From: Notospermus geniculatus | Taxonomy: Eukaryota > Nemertea > Pilidiophora > Heteronemertea > Lineidae | NCBI GenBank assembly: GCA_002633025.1 | Contig: NMRB01001073.1 | Coordinates: forward strand, 15,178-79,177 | Direction: 5' to 3' | DNA: 64,000 bases | Shown: in pieces, positions 53,465 through 63,833 of the stretch | How positions within the stretch are numbered: the stretch's first letter is position 1 | Layout of the letters: each line of letters starts with the position of its first letter | The notes under the pieces: model-generated | What the model saw: the letters and a program-made list of their open reading frames with translations, nothing else | Databases searched by the model: none | Told to the model about the DNA's origin: nothing | Position numbers and translations under genes: made by a program

Positions 53465-55048
53465 AATACATGCGTGGGTCGCCAATTCAACTTCAGGCTC
53501 AGGTGATGGCGGTCGAGCAAATGCATTGTATTTGTGATGTTGACATATATTAATTACCCGCAATCGCTACGTACACATTCACTAACTGTTTTCTTGGCAA
53601 CAACACGTAACATTAGAAATTGACTTAGGCCTATCGGTGCATTTGGAGACCGCCCTCAGAAATTGGGAGATTAGGCAGAGTTCACTGTGGTTCAATAGGC
53701 AGAATCAAGAAATCATACATTTAAAACGAAGATAACTTCCGTATCAAATGGCATTTAACAAAATTTACTCAATCCAAAGTGATCTGATGACGTCATGAAA
53801 GTGCGCGTAGTCCAGACGGAGAGCCTGCCAGATTTGTAAACTCGTGGATTTTGCTTGTACGACGCAGTAGACATGATAGAGTGTAATATAGGCCTACTAC
53901 TTTGCAATACCTTGTCTTTTCTATTCCTTTTATTTTTATTACCTTCGCACAAGAGTTGGGGTTTATTGTTTCCTGGACTGGTCGACCTGTTTATAAATAC
54001 CGGGTTTATTGCTTACGCAATCTCACGGACGCTCCTTTGGTACCCCTGTAGGTCTGGGTGAGTTCTGGGGTATTACATGATACAATCTGGATTCCCCCTT
54101 ACCAGTCATGCCAATCATGCGCTAACATTTCTTGTCAGCCAGCCTGTGGCGATGGGGAGAGTTTTCCATTGCCCCATATCTACAGACGGACGTGCGACTG
54201 CACATGACGTCCATCACATTGGATACTTGCTATTAATCCAAGTGATGACTTCATGAAAGTGCGCGTAGTCCACCTTGGTCAGTCTGTTTTTGGAAGCCGG
54301 GTGGTCAGGCTACAGTGCAGGTCAGAGCATTGCTGTATGGTCTATCTTGGAGTTATCCTTCTTTTCGAGTCGCCCCAGCCTTTCTGAGAGGCACGCGTTG
54401 CCCTCAAGACCGATAGATTGCTTCTATCAAGTGGTATTAATCGGAACACCAGCCACAGCAACCATTGCCCCTATAATGTCCCCATCAGCTAATGAAGTTT
54501 CATTGAAATCGACCCACACGCACAGAAATAATTCAGAACAAGAGCAACGCAGATCGTAGTCCCCAACGCAGATCATATGCCCCAAACTGGTACAGGTACC
54601 GGTATGTTGTTTGTGGGCATGGCCCAGATGGTACACTTGAGAGAAACGCTGGTGCTGGTCATTAAAAGGAACACTTCCCTCATAGAGACAAACAGTCGAG
54701 AAAAAAACAGGTTGATGACCAGTATAGCTGCCATCATTGGGACAAACCCTCACTAAAAATATCTAGGTTGATCGGTCAAAGCCTTCTCAAGTTAACTGAC
54801 GGAAACCAAATGTTAACGAACACCGACACTGACGCACACGCCATGACATTATGTCCCCGAACTTCCGAGGTTAGGGGCATAATAACGTAATTGGAAATGA
54901 ATGAAAACTCTTAGAATACTCCAACCTTATGAGCAACAGTAGTGCCCCCTTCTAATGTGGGAGAACATAGGTACCGGGACACAGGGCACCGGGAAACATA
55001 TATAGGTACCTGGGTACCGGGACACATAGGTACCGGGAAACATAGGTA
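53465..55048. other. No gene seen; direct repeat and a GGTACCGGGA microsatellite-like array
   Basis: TCATGAAAGTGCGCGTAGTC occurs at about 53795 and 54251, with similar flanks. 54970-55050 has four or five GGTACCGGGACACA or GGTACCGGGAAACATA units ending in a run of C. Open frames show no known motif. Confidence 0.5.
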
Positions 55049-55309
55049 TCACCCCCCCCCGCGACCGCGACCTGTCGAGCCACCTGGTAGTGCAGTGTCG
55101 TAGATACTAGTGAATTCTGGAACCCGTCTGCTTACGTCAGAGTACAGCGGCACAGCTTGGAGCGTTGGTGGATTGACCTTGGACGGCTCATTTCCATCCC
55201 CTACCAATGTCTCAGTATCCATGTCTTCCCGCTTATCTGTGGTTGGCGCTGTCGGCTTAGAGTTCTTTGGTATCTCCTGTTTACCTTTCTCCGCAACGAG
55301 GTTCGACAT
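55049..55309 (-). CDS. Unknown protein, N-terminal exon, copy 1
   Basis: Starts MSNLVAEKGKQEIPKNSKPT and continues with a hydrophilic Pro/Glu/Thr-rich stretch (DMDTETLVGDGNEPSKVNPP, then YSDVSRRVPEFTSIYDTA). 56346-56101 encodes almost the same protein, differing at D/E, P/Q and the last residues. After GGSTGR this copy runs into simple C-rich sequence. The conservation of the open frame supports coding. No domain or membrane segment is visible. It is probably the first exon of a duplicated gene whose other exons are absent. Confidence 0.4.
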   Translation of the reverse strand: MSNLVAEKGKQEIPKNSKPTAPTTDKREDMDTETLVGDGNEPSKVNPPTLQAVPLYSDVSRRVPEFTSIYDTALPGGSTGRGRGGG

Positions 55310-56100
55310 TTAGGCCCGAACTTATAAAAGGTGTTTTTCGCCTGTCTAACTAGGTCACTGCCACAACCTGACGAAAACGAAACTTAAACGTAAGAATCGT
55401 AGTTCCCAGGAGTAATGTTGTGTGGCGCAGCTGTTCCGGCACCTCATTGTAATTGAAAGTCATGAAAACAGTTCCATCACCAGTTTTGTTAACCCTAGAT
55501 TGCATTTTTACAATGTAGGCCTAACTCGGTTGTCATTATTACACTGACCTGCTTGAAACAATATCAGGAATAGCCAACAACTCTAACCGGAAGTGAAAAT
55601 GCAATCTAGGATTAACAAAACTGGTGATAGGAACTGTTTTTATGACTCTAGCTGTCCCGTGAAGCAAGATATGATTATATTGGTGACAGGCAAAAATACT
55701 ATTTATGGAATGTTTGCCCTTGATCTTGACATCGGATCTTCAAGGTCATTATGTAAATGAAATGCGCATCATCAATAACCTGTGTATAAGTATTGGTTTT
55801 ACGCCTCTAGACCTACCACAAACTGATTATTTCAAATTATCAATTTCGAAATATCAAAGTATCATGATATCTCAATCATAGAAAAGAAGTCCTGAAGTGA
55901 GGAACTATGAACTAGGACTTGAATCATGTCACTGATTTTACTACATGTCAGTGTATGGGCGGTGACAACCAAAATGTAACAGGATCGGCCATCCTCTAAA
56001 GCTACTAACACACATCACCACTTTCGTTGCTCACTCGTACAGGCAATTTTCCTGGTCGGCAATTTCTGTGGTGGTTGCCGGTTTACAGCAGACGTCACCA

Positions 56101-56346
56101 CTAGCGACCTGTCGAGCCACCACGTGGTGCAGTGTCGTAGATACTAGTGAATTCTGGAACCCGTCTGCTTACGTCAGAGTACAGCTGCACAGCTTGGAGC
56201 GTTGGTGGATTGACCTTGGACGGCTCATTTCCCTCCCCTACCAATGTCTCAGTATCCATGTCTTCCCGCTTATCTGTGGTTGGCGCTGTCGGCTTAGAGT
56301 TCTTTGGTATCTCCTGTTTACCTTTCTCCGCAACGAGGTTCGACAT
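56101..56346 (-). CDS. Unknown protein, N-terminal exon, copy 2
   Basis: Same start and body as copy 1 (MSNLVAEKGKQEIPK to FTSIYDTAPRGGSTGR). After CTCGACAG a GT follows (GTCGCT), a possible but weak donor. Together with copy 1 it suggests that a gene's 5' part was duplicated along with about 0.75 kb of upstream DNA. What the protein does is not evident. Confidence 0.4.
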   Translation of the reverse strand: MSNLVAEKGKQEIPKNSKPTAPTTDKREDMDTETLVGEGNEPSKVNPPTLQAVQLYSDVSRRVPEFTSIYDTAPRGGSTGR

Positions 56347-57306
56347 TTTGGCCCGAACTTATAAAATGTGTTTTTCGCCTGTCTAACTAGGTCACTGCCA
56401 CAAGCTGACGAAAACGAAACTTAAACGTAAACTTAAACGTAAGAATCGTAGTTCCCAGGAGTAATGTTGTGTGGCGCAGCTGTTCCGGCACCTCATTGTA
56501 ATTGAAAGTCATGAAAACAGTTCCATCACCAGTTTTGTTAACCCTAGATTGAATTTTTACAATGTAGGCCTAACTCGGTTGTCATTATTACACCGACCTG
56601 CTTGAAACAATATCAGGAATAGCCAACAACTGTAACCGGAAGTGAAAATGCAATCAAGGATTAACAAAACTGGTGATAGGAACTGTTTTTATGACTCTAG
56701 CTGTCCCGTGAAGCAAGATATGATTATATTGGTGACAGGCAAAAATACTATTTATGGAATGTTTGTCCTTGATCTTGACATCGGATCTTCAAGGTCATTA
56801 TGTAAATGAAATGCGCATCATCAATAACCTGTGTATAAGTATTGGTTTTACGCCTCTAGACCTACCACAAACTGATTATTTCAAATTATCAATTTCGAAA
56901 TATCAAAGTATCATGACATCTCAATCATAGAAAAGAAGTCCTGAAGTGAGGAACTATGAACTAGGACTTGAATCATGTCACTGATTTTACTACATGTCAG
57001 TGTATGGGCGGTGACAACCAAAATGTAACAGGATCGGCCATCCTCTAAAGCTACCAACACACATCACCACTTTCGTTGCTCACTCGTACAGGCAGTTTTC
57101 CTGGTCGGCAATTTCTGTGGTGGTTGCCGGTTTACAGCAGACGTCACCACTCGGTGGTCTCGTGTGCTGCTGATGGCCACACATCACCACAACTGGCAAC
57201 TGCGAGCAATTTTCGTGGTCGCCACGAAAATGGCCAAGGTGTGCTGTGGCCGGCAGCGACCACTTCCTCGGTAATTCTGTGGTGACCACAGTTGCCACAA
57301 GTTGCC

Positions 57307-57640
57307 GAAAGTCGCAGTGCGACTTTAAAAAGCCGCAGTGCGAGTTTAAAAAGTCGCAGTGCGAGTTTATAAAGTCGCAGTGCACTGCGACTTTTTAAAA
57401 AGTCGCAGTGCGAGTTTATAAAGTCGCAGTGCGAGTTTAAAAAGTTGCAGTGCGAGTTTATAAAGTCGGAGTGCGAGTTTATAAAGACGCAGTGCGAGTT
57501 TATAAAGTCGCAGTGCGAGATTAAAAGTCGCAGTGTGAGATTGTGAGATTAAAAAGTCGGAGTGCGAGATTAAAAGTCGCAGTGCGACTTTAAAAAGCCG
57601 CAGTGCGAGATTAAAACACGCAGTGCGAGATTTAAAAAAA
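57307..57640 (+). repeat. Minisatellite, about 20-21 bp unit, roughly 15 copies
   Basis: The unit is close to AAAGTCGCAGTGCGAGTTTA with small variants (GCCGCAG, AGACGCAG). Near 57373-57394 the orientation flips briefly, making AAGTCGCAGTGCACTGCGAC plus TT a palindrome. Read on the minus strand it spells repeated L-A-L-R-L-Y-K, but nothing indicates translation. Confidence 0.9.
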
Positions 57641-57899
57641 AAATACATGTCCCGTAACGGGCGCCGTATTTTACGCCTCTAGACCTACCACAAACTAATT
57701 ATTTCAAATTATCAATTTCGAAATATCAAAGTATCATGATATCTCAATCATAGAAAAGAAGTCCTGAAGTGAGGAACTATGAACTAGGACTTGAATCATG
57801 TCACTGATTTTACTACATGTCAGTGTATGGGCGGTGACAACCAAAATGTAACAGGATCGGCCATCCTCTAAAGCTACCAACACACATCACCACTTTCGT

Positions 57900-58300
57900 T
57901 GCTCACTCGTACAGGCAATTTTCCTGGTCGGCAATTTCTGTGGTGGTTGCCGGTTTACAGCAGACGTCACCACTCGGTGGTCTCGTGTGCTGCTGATGGC
58001 CACACATCACCACAGCTGGCAACTGCGAGCAATTTTCGTGGTCGCCACGAAAATGGCCAAGGTGTGCTGTGGCCGGCAGCGACCACTTCAACGGACGGTA
58101 GTTCTGTGGTGACCACAGTTGCCACAAGTTGCCGAAAATCAAACCGGTTTGATTTCTCACCACGAAAATTGCTCGTAGTTGCCAGTTGTGGTGATGCGTG
58201 GCCATCGGCAGTACACGAGACCACTGAGTGTTGAGGTCTGCTGTCAACCGGCAACCGCCGCAAAAATTAATTGGTGTCCACGAAAGTTACCTTACGAGCA
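57900..58300. mobile_element. Foldback element with arms of about 110 bp
   Basis: GTGGTGGTTGCCGGTTTACAG through GAGCAATTTTCGTGG is matched in reverse by CCACGAAAATTGCTC through CTGTCAACCGGCAACC. The centre contains the perfect 20-bp palindrome AAATCAAACCGGTTTGATTT at 58136-58155. In unit 2 (57068-57306) only the left arm remains, followed by the minisatellite. Confidence 0.75.
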
Positions 58301-58984
58301 AAGAAAGTGGTGACTTGTGTTGCAAGCTTTAAATTCAATTCGATTCAATTCAATTTATTCCGTCCTTAAAAGGTACAATATACATGGGATTGAATTTACA
58401 ATGAGATGAACAAAGAGTCTAGAAAAACAAAGTTCACAAGAGAAAAACAGGAGAAACATATTAACATGTTCCCTACAATAAGGGAATGAGGGAGTGGTGC
58501 ACCCCCAGAGAAGCAATGTCAACATGGTTTACAATGATCTGAAATCTTTTACAACTATGGAACAAAACTCAGCCACGTTTTTCAGCTTGTCAGGTGATGA
58601 GGGGTTCATTACAGTCTTAAATAACTCACACGAGTTAACTGTCTGGCGGGAAACATGAGATTCTTACACAAAAGTCGATTTCTTTGCAAGTCAAAGAATG
58701 GGCAATCTAGAATATAATGCATTTCATCTCCAACTGAATGCATACAACACAGTTCACATAAACCACTGTGTCCTCCCAAGTCTTCAAAACACTTTCTTTT
58801 AACAACATCAGGGAGTTTGTTACAACCTATTCTAAAATTAAGGAGTAAATTTTTAAGATGACTATCTAAGTCAGAGAATAGATAATCTTGAAGAGAATGA
58901 TTGCTGAAAAGATGGTAGTTTGTACATTTGGTATGGTTACTGCAGTCAACTGATCATTTTTGTTTGAACTGATCCTTGAGCCTC

Positions 58985-59643
58985 AAATTAAAGCTGAACT
59001 GCATGAACAAAAAGCCCTCATGCGGCGAGCAAGAGAAATGCAAACGCCCTGCAAACACCTCAAACGAAGGCTCAGAACATGATAGACCCCGCGATGCCAG
59101 GAGGGCGCCACCTTATTTGCCTTCGGGCAACAGAGCTCTCCACATCTCCGGATACCGCTTACATGTACACTACTCAAAGAAAAAAAATTCAAGCCATTTT
59201 AGACAGGATTCGAACCGTCAACCTTCTGATTTGTAATCCACCACTCTATCCACTCGGCCAACGAGCCAGCTGACAAGGACATGATTGTTGTGTTTGTTAT
59301 AGAGGTAGGCCTTCGCCCTATGTAATAATACTACGAATGAGAGAAAACACGGGAAGCCACCAACAAGTTCGGTGTGGCCGAATGGGGAAGACGGTGGAAC
59401 GAAGATAACAGGGCGCGGGTTCGATTCCCAGCTTGGTCAAAACTTTTTCTTTCAAAAAAGTGGAGCTCACCAGGAGCTCATCAGAGGTTGTTGACACCTT
59501 GACAGCTCGAAGACAAATAAGGTGGCGCCCTCCTGGCGTCGCGGGGTCTATCATGTTCTGAGCCTTCGTTTGAGGTGTTTGCACGGCGATTGCATTTTTC
59601 TTGCTCGCCGCATGAGGGCTTTTTGTTCATGCAGTTCAGCTTT
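58985..59643. repeat. Inverted duplication enclosing two tRNA-like sequences
   Basis: About 150 bp from AAGCTGAACTGCATGAACAA to CGCCACCTTATTTG is repeated in reverse at 59510-59640. The outermost bases of both arms are retrotransposon coding sequence, so host sequence was copied in reverse. The central 360 bp contains tRNA-like sequences at about 59200-59275 (minus: TGGCCGAGTGGATAGAGTGG, GGTTCGAATCC) and 59369-59440 (plus: TGGCCGAATGGGGAAGACGG, GGGTTCGATTCC). Confidence 0.75.
59200..59275 (-). tRNA. tRNA-like sequence
   Basis: On the minus strand GTTGGCCGAGTGGATAGAG has A-box form, followed by GGATTACAAATC and GACGGTTCGAATCCTGTC (B box and T stem). The acceptor arms do not pair convincingly. 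It may be a tRNA-derived SINE head. Confidence 0.4.
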
Positions 59644-59964
59644 AACAGACTTTGAGAACCATTCTTTGTTAACCATATTCTGACCTAACCAGATTTCAGA
59701 CATTCCACAATCTTCAAATATCTTCTGGAAAAAACTACACCAGGGAGACTGTATGTAACCTTTACTGTTAAGTTCAACGGCGATGTGATACACTACAGAG
59801 TTACTCCACTCTGAATGCTTCATCATCATCATCATGTAAGGTCGAAGGTCGTAGACCTGGTGATCTATTGCAGTTAAATTCACAGGCAAAAACTCTGCAC
59901 AGAGGCGCGGGTACTGGGAAAAATTCACAAAGGCCACAGTTCCAGTAATAATGCGACGTGCACA

Positions 59965-60204
59965 CTAGTAAAGTCTCTCTCTCTCAGACGAATGGATATT
60001 AAAATAGTCCCATGCCCTATCCAATTTAGCCTTAAAACCTACGACCGTCTTGGCCTCCACGACATCAGGGGTCAATGAATTCCACGCATCTACCACTGGG
60101 AACCCAAATGTATGTCTCCGCAATTTAGTTCTGGTCCTCCTTTTTTTCAGTTTCAATGCGTGTACTCTGTTAGTAGACAAACGTCCCTCCGCCATAGGCA
60201 GCAC
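59965..60204 (-). pseudogene. CR1/Jockey-type reverse transcriptase C-terminus fragment
   Basis: The minus strand reads MAEGRLSTNRVHALKLKKRR, then RRHTFGFPVVDAWNSLTPDV and VGFKAKLDRAWDYF. The pattern FxxRVVxxWNSLxxxVVxAxxVxxFKxxLDxxW is the end of CR1- and Jockey-like proteins. Only this 3' piece is present. Confidence 0.7.
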
Positions 60205-61408
60205 TTAGGGAGTAATGTTGGTAAAACCGCTGAAGCTCTTAAACGCCTGAGGAAACATTTAGATACCGCTTTGCTTGCTACCAATCAGCCTATTCCAGAA
60301 ACCAATCATTCTTGTTTTCAGTTATTTCTATAGGATAACGTCCCAACTCGCCATACAACATAACACTACTAAGGAGGCGCAGTCATAGGACATTGGTTCC
60401 CAGGAATCTTTGTCCTATAGGACTACAGTAAGAATGAAGGTGCATGTCACCGGGGATTTCAGAAGTTGATGGGGATGAGGAGTTGTGTACAAGTACAGAA
60501 TACATGTACAGTAGAACCTCACTATAAGCCGTTTCGTAGTTACAAAAACAGAAGAGTTTAATGTGTTCAGGTGTTTTAATTAAAAGTGATTATAGATGGC
60601 GGCCTCCCGGCTTCATTTTGACGGCCAGTATGCATTCGGAACACCTCGGGTCTTTCCGTCATTGTTCGGGAAAGCCCCTCGGATGTCATACAGTCATTCG
60701 CGGAGCGATTCTGGACGTGATCACGACCAGAATTGTTAGGCTGCCGCATCACTCATGACAAGTAGCCACCTCCGCGAACAAATATAACACCCGCAAACCC
60801 TGGCTGTCTGAAGGCGTGTTTATCGCTCAAATATCAACAAATTGGTATATATTTGATACGCTGTATGTAAACTTGGAAGTGACACGCCAGTAATGTGGTT
60901 ATTTACACATTTTGGTGATCATGCCGGGCGAGTGGGAAAGTAGCTCGCGCCACTAACGTATAATATACGTTGTAATGAAATCCCTGAAATAATTACTCGC
61001 TAGAATTCACGTAAAACGCATGGACAGCATTCAATCAGTACACTATTGACATGATTGAGGACTAAAGTACACAAAATGATCATATAATGTGCGATTTTTG
61101 TCATTTCAGTACTATATTATATTAGCGAACTATTTCTTAGCGGAAGAACACTCCGGCAGTCTGCGTAATCGGCGCGCCGCATCACATATCCTTCCATTTC
61201 AATATGGCCGCTTTTGTATGACATTAGAGATTGAAATCTGGCAAAGTTTCAAGCTCTAAGTTGAGAATGGGCCAGTATGGCGGCCGTGGCGTGTGACGCC
61301 AGTGAAGAACCTCTATTGGGGACTTAGATTTCTTTTACAGCAGTGACCATGGTGACAGAAGTCAAAGTCCGCCGTAACCGAAGTCCTTCCCCTCTTTTTG
61401 TATTTAAA
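60205..61408. other. No gene seen
   Basis: Unique non-coding DNA. CGTATAATATACG near 60956 is a short palindrome, and GATGGCGGCC and AATATGGCCG words occur at 60595 and 61200. The open frame at 60561-60758 has no known motif. Confidence 0.45.
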
Positions 61409-62380
61409 GGAAGTGGCTATTTAACAAGCCCGGCTCGCCGAACAGCACGCAAAATTTGGCGTCGAGCTGCCCTCATCGTCCGGAATTATAGGTGATAATT
61501 ACCCTCCCTGGGCTCACAGTGTGTGGGTTGGCACAGTGCAAAGATGTGCGTCCGACAATACCAAGTTCGAGGGTTCGATTCCGGCGCAGTGATAATATTT
61601 TTTCCTTTTCTCAGAAAATTGTTTTCTCTTTCAAATATCTACATAGAACAACTGGTTAATTAATTTTTTGTAATGACACTAATGAAATCGTCTAGGCCTC
61701 GATGAGCAGTACGTGGATTCAGTGTTACTTATCGAGCCACTTGACAAGCAGGCTTCAAATTCAAATTCAGCATTGTTCGTCGAGCTAGCAATAAAGACAC
61801 GCCTCCTCATGAATATGCATAACGTTTGGCGTCGGCTGCTTTAGTTCGGAGGTCGGCAGTTTGCTTCATTGCTCTCGATGGGGGTTACCGAGGCCAATTC
61901 CTCCTTTTTTCAGCCTTTATTTCTGTGTGATGACCATGCCAAGCTTCAAAATATTATTATCGTGAGTCTCAAGCTACCTCCCCTGGGGTTTGTGGGTCCT
62001 TGGGGGAATTAGGTGGGTCAGAGTGTGGCGATGGGTCCGAACACCAGGGTGTACCCAGTATGATGGGACGAATTTGTAGGCCTAGAAAGTGTCAGTACAA
62101 AAAAAATAGTTAACCAGTTGTTTTATGTAGATCTTTGAAAAAAAGAAAATAATGTTCTGGGAAAAAGGAAAAAAAAGAAAAAAAAAATATCATCACTATA
62201 CCGGAATCGAACCCTCGACCTCTGCATTGTAGGCCACACGTCTTTGCACTGTGCCAACCAACACACTGTGAGCCGTGGGAGGGTAATTATCACCTAATTC
62301 CGGACAATGAGGGCAGCTCGACGTTTAAGCCAAATTCTGCGTGCTGTTGGGCGAGCCGGTCTTGATAAATAGCCACTTCC
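61409..62380. mobile_element. Foldback element whose arms carry tRNA-like Pol III boxes
   Basis: Arms of about 190 bp (61409-61600 and 62188-62380) begin GGAAGTGGCTATTTA and pair through GGCGAGCCGG, GCAGCTCGACG and ATTATCACCTA. Each arm contains an inverted copy of one tRNA-like sequence with the A-box word TTGGCACAGTGCAAAGA and the B box GGGTTCGATTCC. The spacer of about 590 bp has no recognised gene. Confidence 0.8.
61520..61592 (+). tRNA. tRNA-like sequence in the left foldback arm
   Basis: GTGGGTTGGCACAGTGCAAAG, CCGACAATACC and GAGGGTTCGATTCCGGC follow tRNA spacing. The right arm (62197-62268, minus) keeps both boxes but has a different anticodon arm (GGCCTACAATGCAG). Neither closes a good acceptor stem. 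Confidence 0.45.
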
Positions 62381-62387
62381 AAAAATT

Positions 62388-62583
62388 TATTAAATTACTA
62401 CACTTTTTGGAAATCGTCTAGTATTTCATGTCTAAGATGCTGGGAAATCGCATCTCGGAGCTTTGATTTTTCAAATTTTCCCCGGACCCCCCTTCGTGAG
62501 CGTGCACTTGTGGTGCGAACCAACTGAGGGCTTTGCCCTCGGGGTTGTGCCCCCCGGATTTCTAAATCCTGGATCCGGGCCTG
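62388..62583 (-). mobile_element. Non-autonomous element, GGATCCAGG family, copy 3 (truncated)
   Basis: Reverse orientation relative to 16795-17055: GAAATCGTCTAGTATTTCATG to CTGGATCCGGGCCTG. The far end is missing, cut where the foldback element's arm ends. Confidence 0.75.
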
Positions 62584-62702
62584 GGATGTGGCTGTTCTGG
62601 TGTACGCAAGTGACAGTGTGACTGTACAGATTGGTCTCTCATTATGAATTTTGGTGGCCCTAATAAGGGCCCTTTTATTGTTCGTAAATAAGTTACGTGT
62701 AT

Positions 62703-63753
62703 TTACATGGCAGTCGCATCTTCGTCGTCCGATGACTCGTGGGCTTCCATCAGAGTTTGACGTAAACTGCGTAGCTCCTTAATCATCTTCTCCGCGTAGC
62801 ACCAGTACATTTCTCTCACGTTACCAATAGTATCGCCGAATCGGTTAATGTCGTCCTGGGTATAACAGAAATATACCCAGGTTCAATGTCGTCCTACAAA
62901 ACTATACCCTGGGTATAGTTTGATCTACAAAAGTATACCCAGTACCGTAGTTTTGAGTCTAGGTACGAGTTAGGAATGGATGGCCGCCATTTTGTTTCTC
63001 GCTTCAACTGAGACGGCAATTTTGCAATCAACAACGTCAAAATACCCGTCAATATTGTCAGCTTTTGTACTCATCGATAGCATGGGTCCACTGTTAACAT
63101 TTGTCTTAACACAATGGTCCAAACTTACCGCAAGTTACGCTCACAGTTTCAAAGAAATGAGGAAACGAACAGAGCCGATCAGCGTCATGTTTGATCAGTG
63201 TCGTGCGTTCATCTACGTCCGCATCGACATTACATCAGCCGTGCTGCGAGTATTATTACGGATTTGAGTGACGATGAACGGCACGAAAAATTCTTTGATG
63301 ACTGTCGGTACGATATAGTAAAATGTTGCCCGTTGTGTCGGGCGCTAGAGCGATGTTTTTCGACTTGTCATGCTTGTGCATGGTCATGTGGCATTTGCAA
63401 GAACAATCTCGTCTTCAGGTGCTGTATCCAATCCTCGGTATACTTTTGTAGATCGAACTCTACCCAGGGTATAGTTTTGTAGGACGACATTGAACCTGGG
63501 TATATTTCTGTTATACCTAGGACGACATTAACCGATTCGGCAATAGTATCCAACTCCATCTCCCAGTTACACACTACGGCTACAACGTGTGGGCCATATT
63601 CGGTCCTGGCAGATCTGTGCACCCTATTTATCTTCCCCTGCAAACGGACGAGCTTGACGTTCAGTGCTCTGATTTGGAGTCTGGCCTTGTTTAACTTGAC
63701 TTCCACTCTCCTAATCTCCCGGGCAAGGAATAGGCAGTATTGGTTCCTTCTTC
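62703..63753 (-). pseudogene. Terminal exon of an unknown coiled-coil protein, split by a transposon
   Basis: Coding lies at 63750-63542 and 62834-62703. Joined, it reads NQYCLFLAREIRRVEVKL, N-K-A-R-L-Q-I-R-A-L-N-V-K-L-V-R-L, then VVAVVCNWEMELDTIG, NVREMYWCYAEKMIKELRSL and the acidic tail ESSDDEDATAM before TAA at 62703-62705. The heptad spacing of L/V/I suggests a coiled coil. An AATAAA (minus) lies at 62674-62679. The insertion at 62835-63541 breaks it after ELDTI. The second copy at 63834-64000 is intact as far as it is visible. The protein family is not recognised. Confidence 0.5.
62835..63541. mobile_element. 707-bp Mutator-like element with 9-bp duplication
   Basis: The inverted ends GCCGAATCGGTTAATGTCGT continue for about 100 bp (CTGGGTATA and CTACAAAACTATACCC words). 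AATAGTATC flanks both sides (62826-62834 and 63542-63550), and the empty site is seen in the second exon copy near 63956. The interior open frames (62980-63482) contain a Cys-rich stretch, CCPLCRAL then CHACAWSCGICKNN, possibly a captured gene piece. A 9-bp duplication and long TIRs suit MULE-type elements. Confidence 0.85.
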
Positions 63754-63833
63754 CTGATTCTCAACTTAATCATTATGAATTTTGGTGGCACTAATAAGGG
63801 CCCTTTTATTGTTCGTAAATAAGTTACGTGTAT

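Larger units (their letters stand above)
55075..58270 (+). repeat. Roughly 1 kb unit repeated about three times in tandem
   Basis: Sequence from the unknown exon through CGCCTCTAGACCTACCACAA and CATGTCACTGATTTTACTAC occurs at 55075-56100, 56101-57306 and (second half only) 57662-58270. The copies differ by few substitutions, a small TTAAACGTAAAC duplication in copy 2, and the minisatellite at 57307-57640. Confidence 0.9.
58330..59937 (-). pseudogene. Non-LTR retrotransposon fragment, C-terminal reverse transcriptase region, split
   Basis: The minus strand encodes HSEWSNSVVYHIAVELNSKG, then GMSEIWLGQNMVNKEWFSKS at 59820-59650, and after an interrupting block LKDQFKQK, DVVKRKCFEDLGGHSGLCEL and C-C-M-H-S-V-G-D-E-M-H-Y-I-L-D-C-P-F-F. 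The Cys/His knuckle and the W-F-x-x-x-V-x-x-x-L-K-D-Q-F pattern are usual near the end of Jockey/CR1-group proteins. A short TTGAA-type microsatellite at 58332-58353 is the 3' tail. The block 58985-59643 splits the frame. Confidence 0.65.

Noticed and set aside
57307-57640. CRISPR-like array
   Set aside because: Units are contiguous with no unique spacers, and the genome is eukaryotic.
57367-57648. Protein with repeated LALRLYK on the minus strand
   Set aside because: A translated minisatellite; unit length variation and lack of start context argue against a gene.
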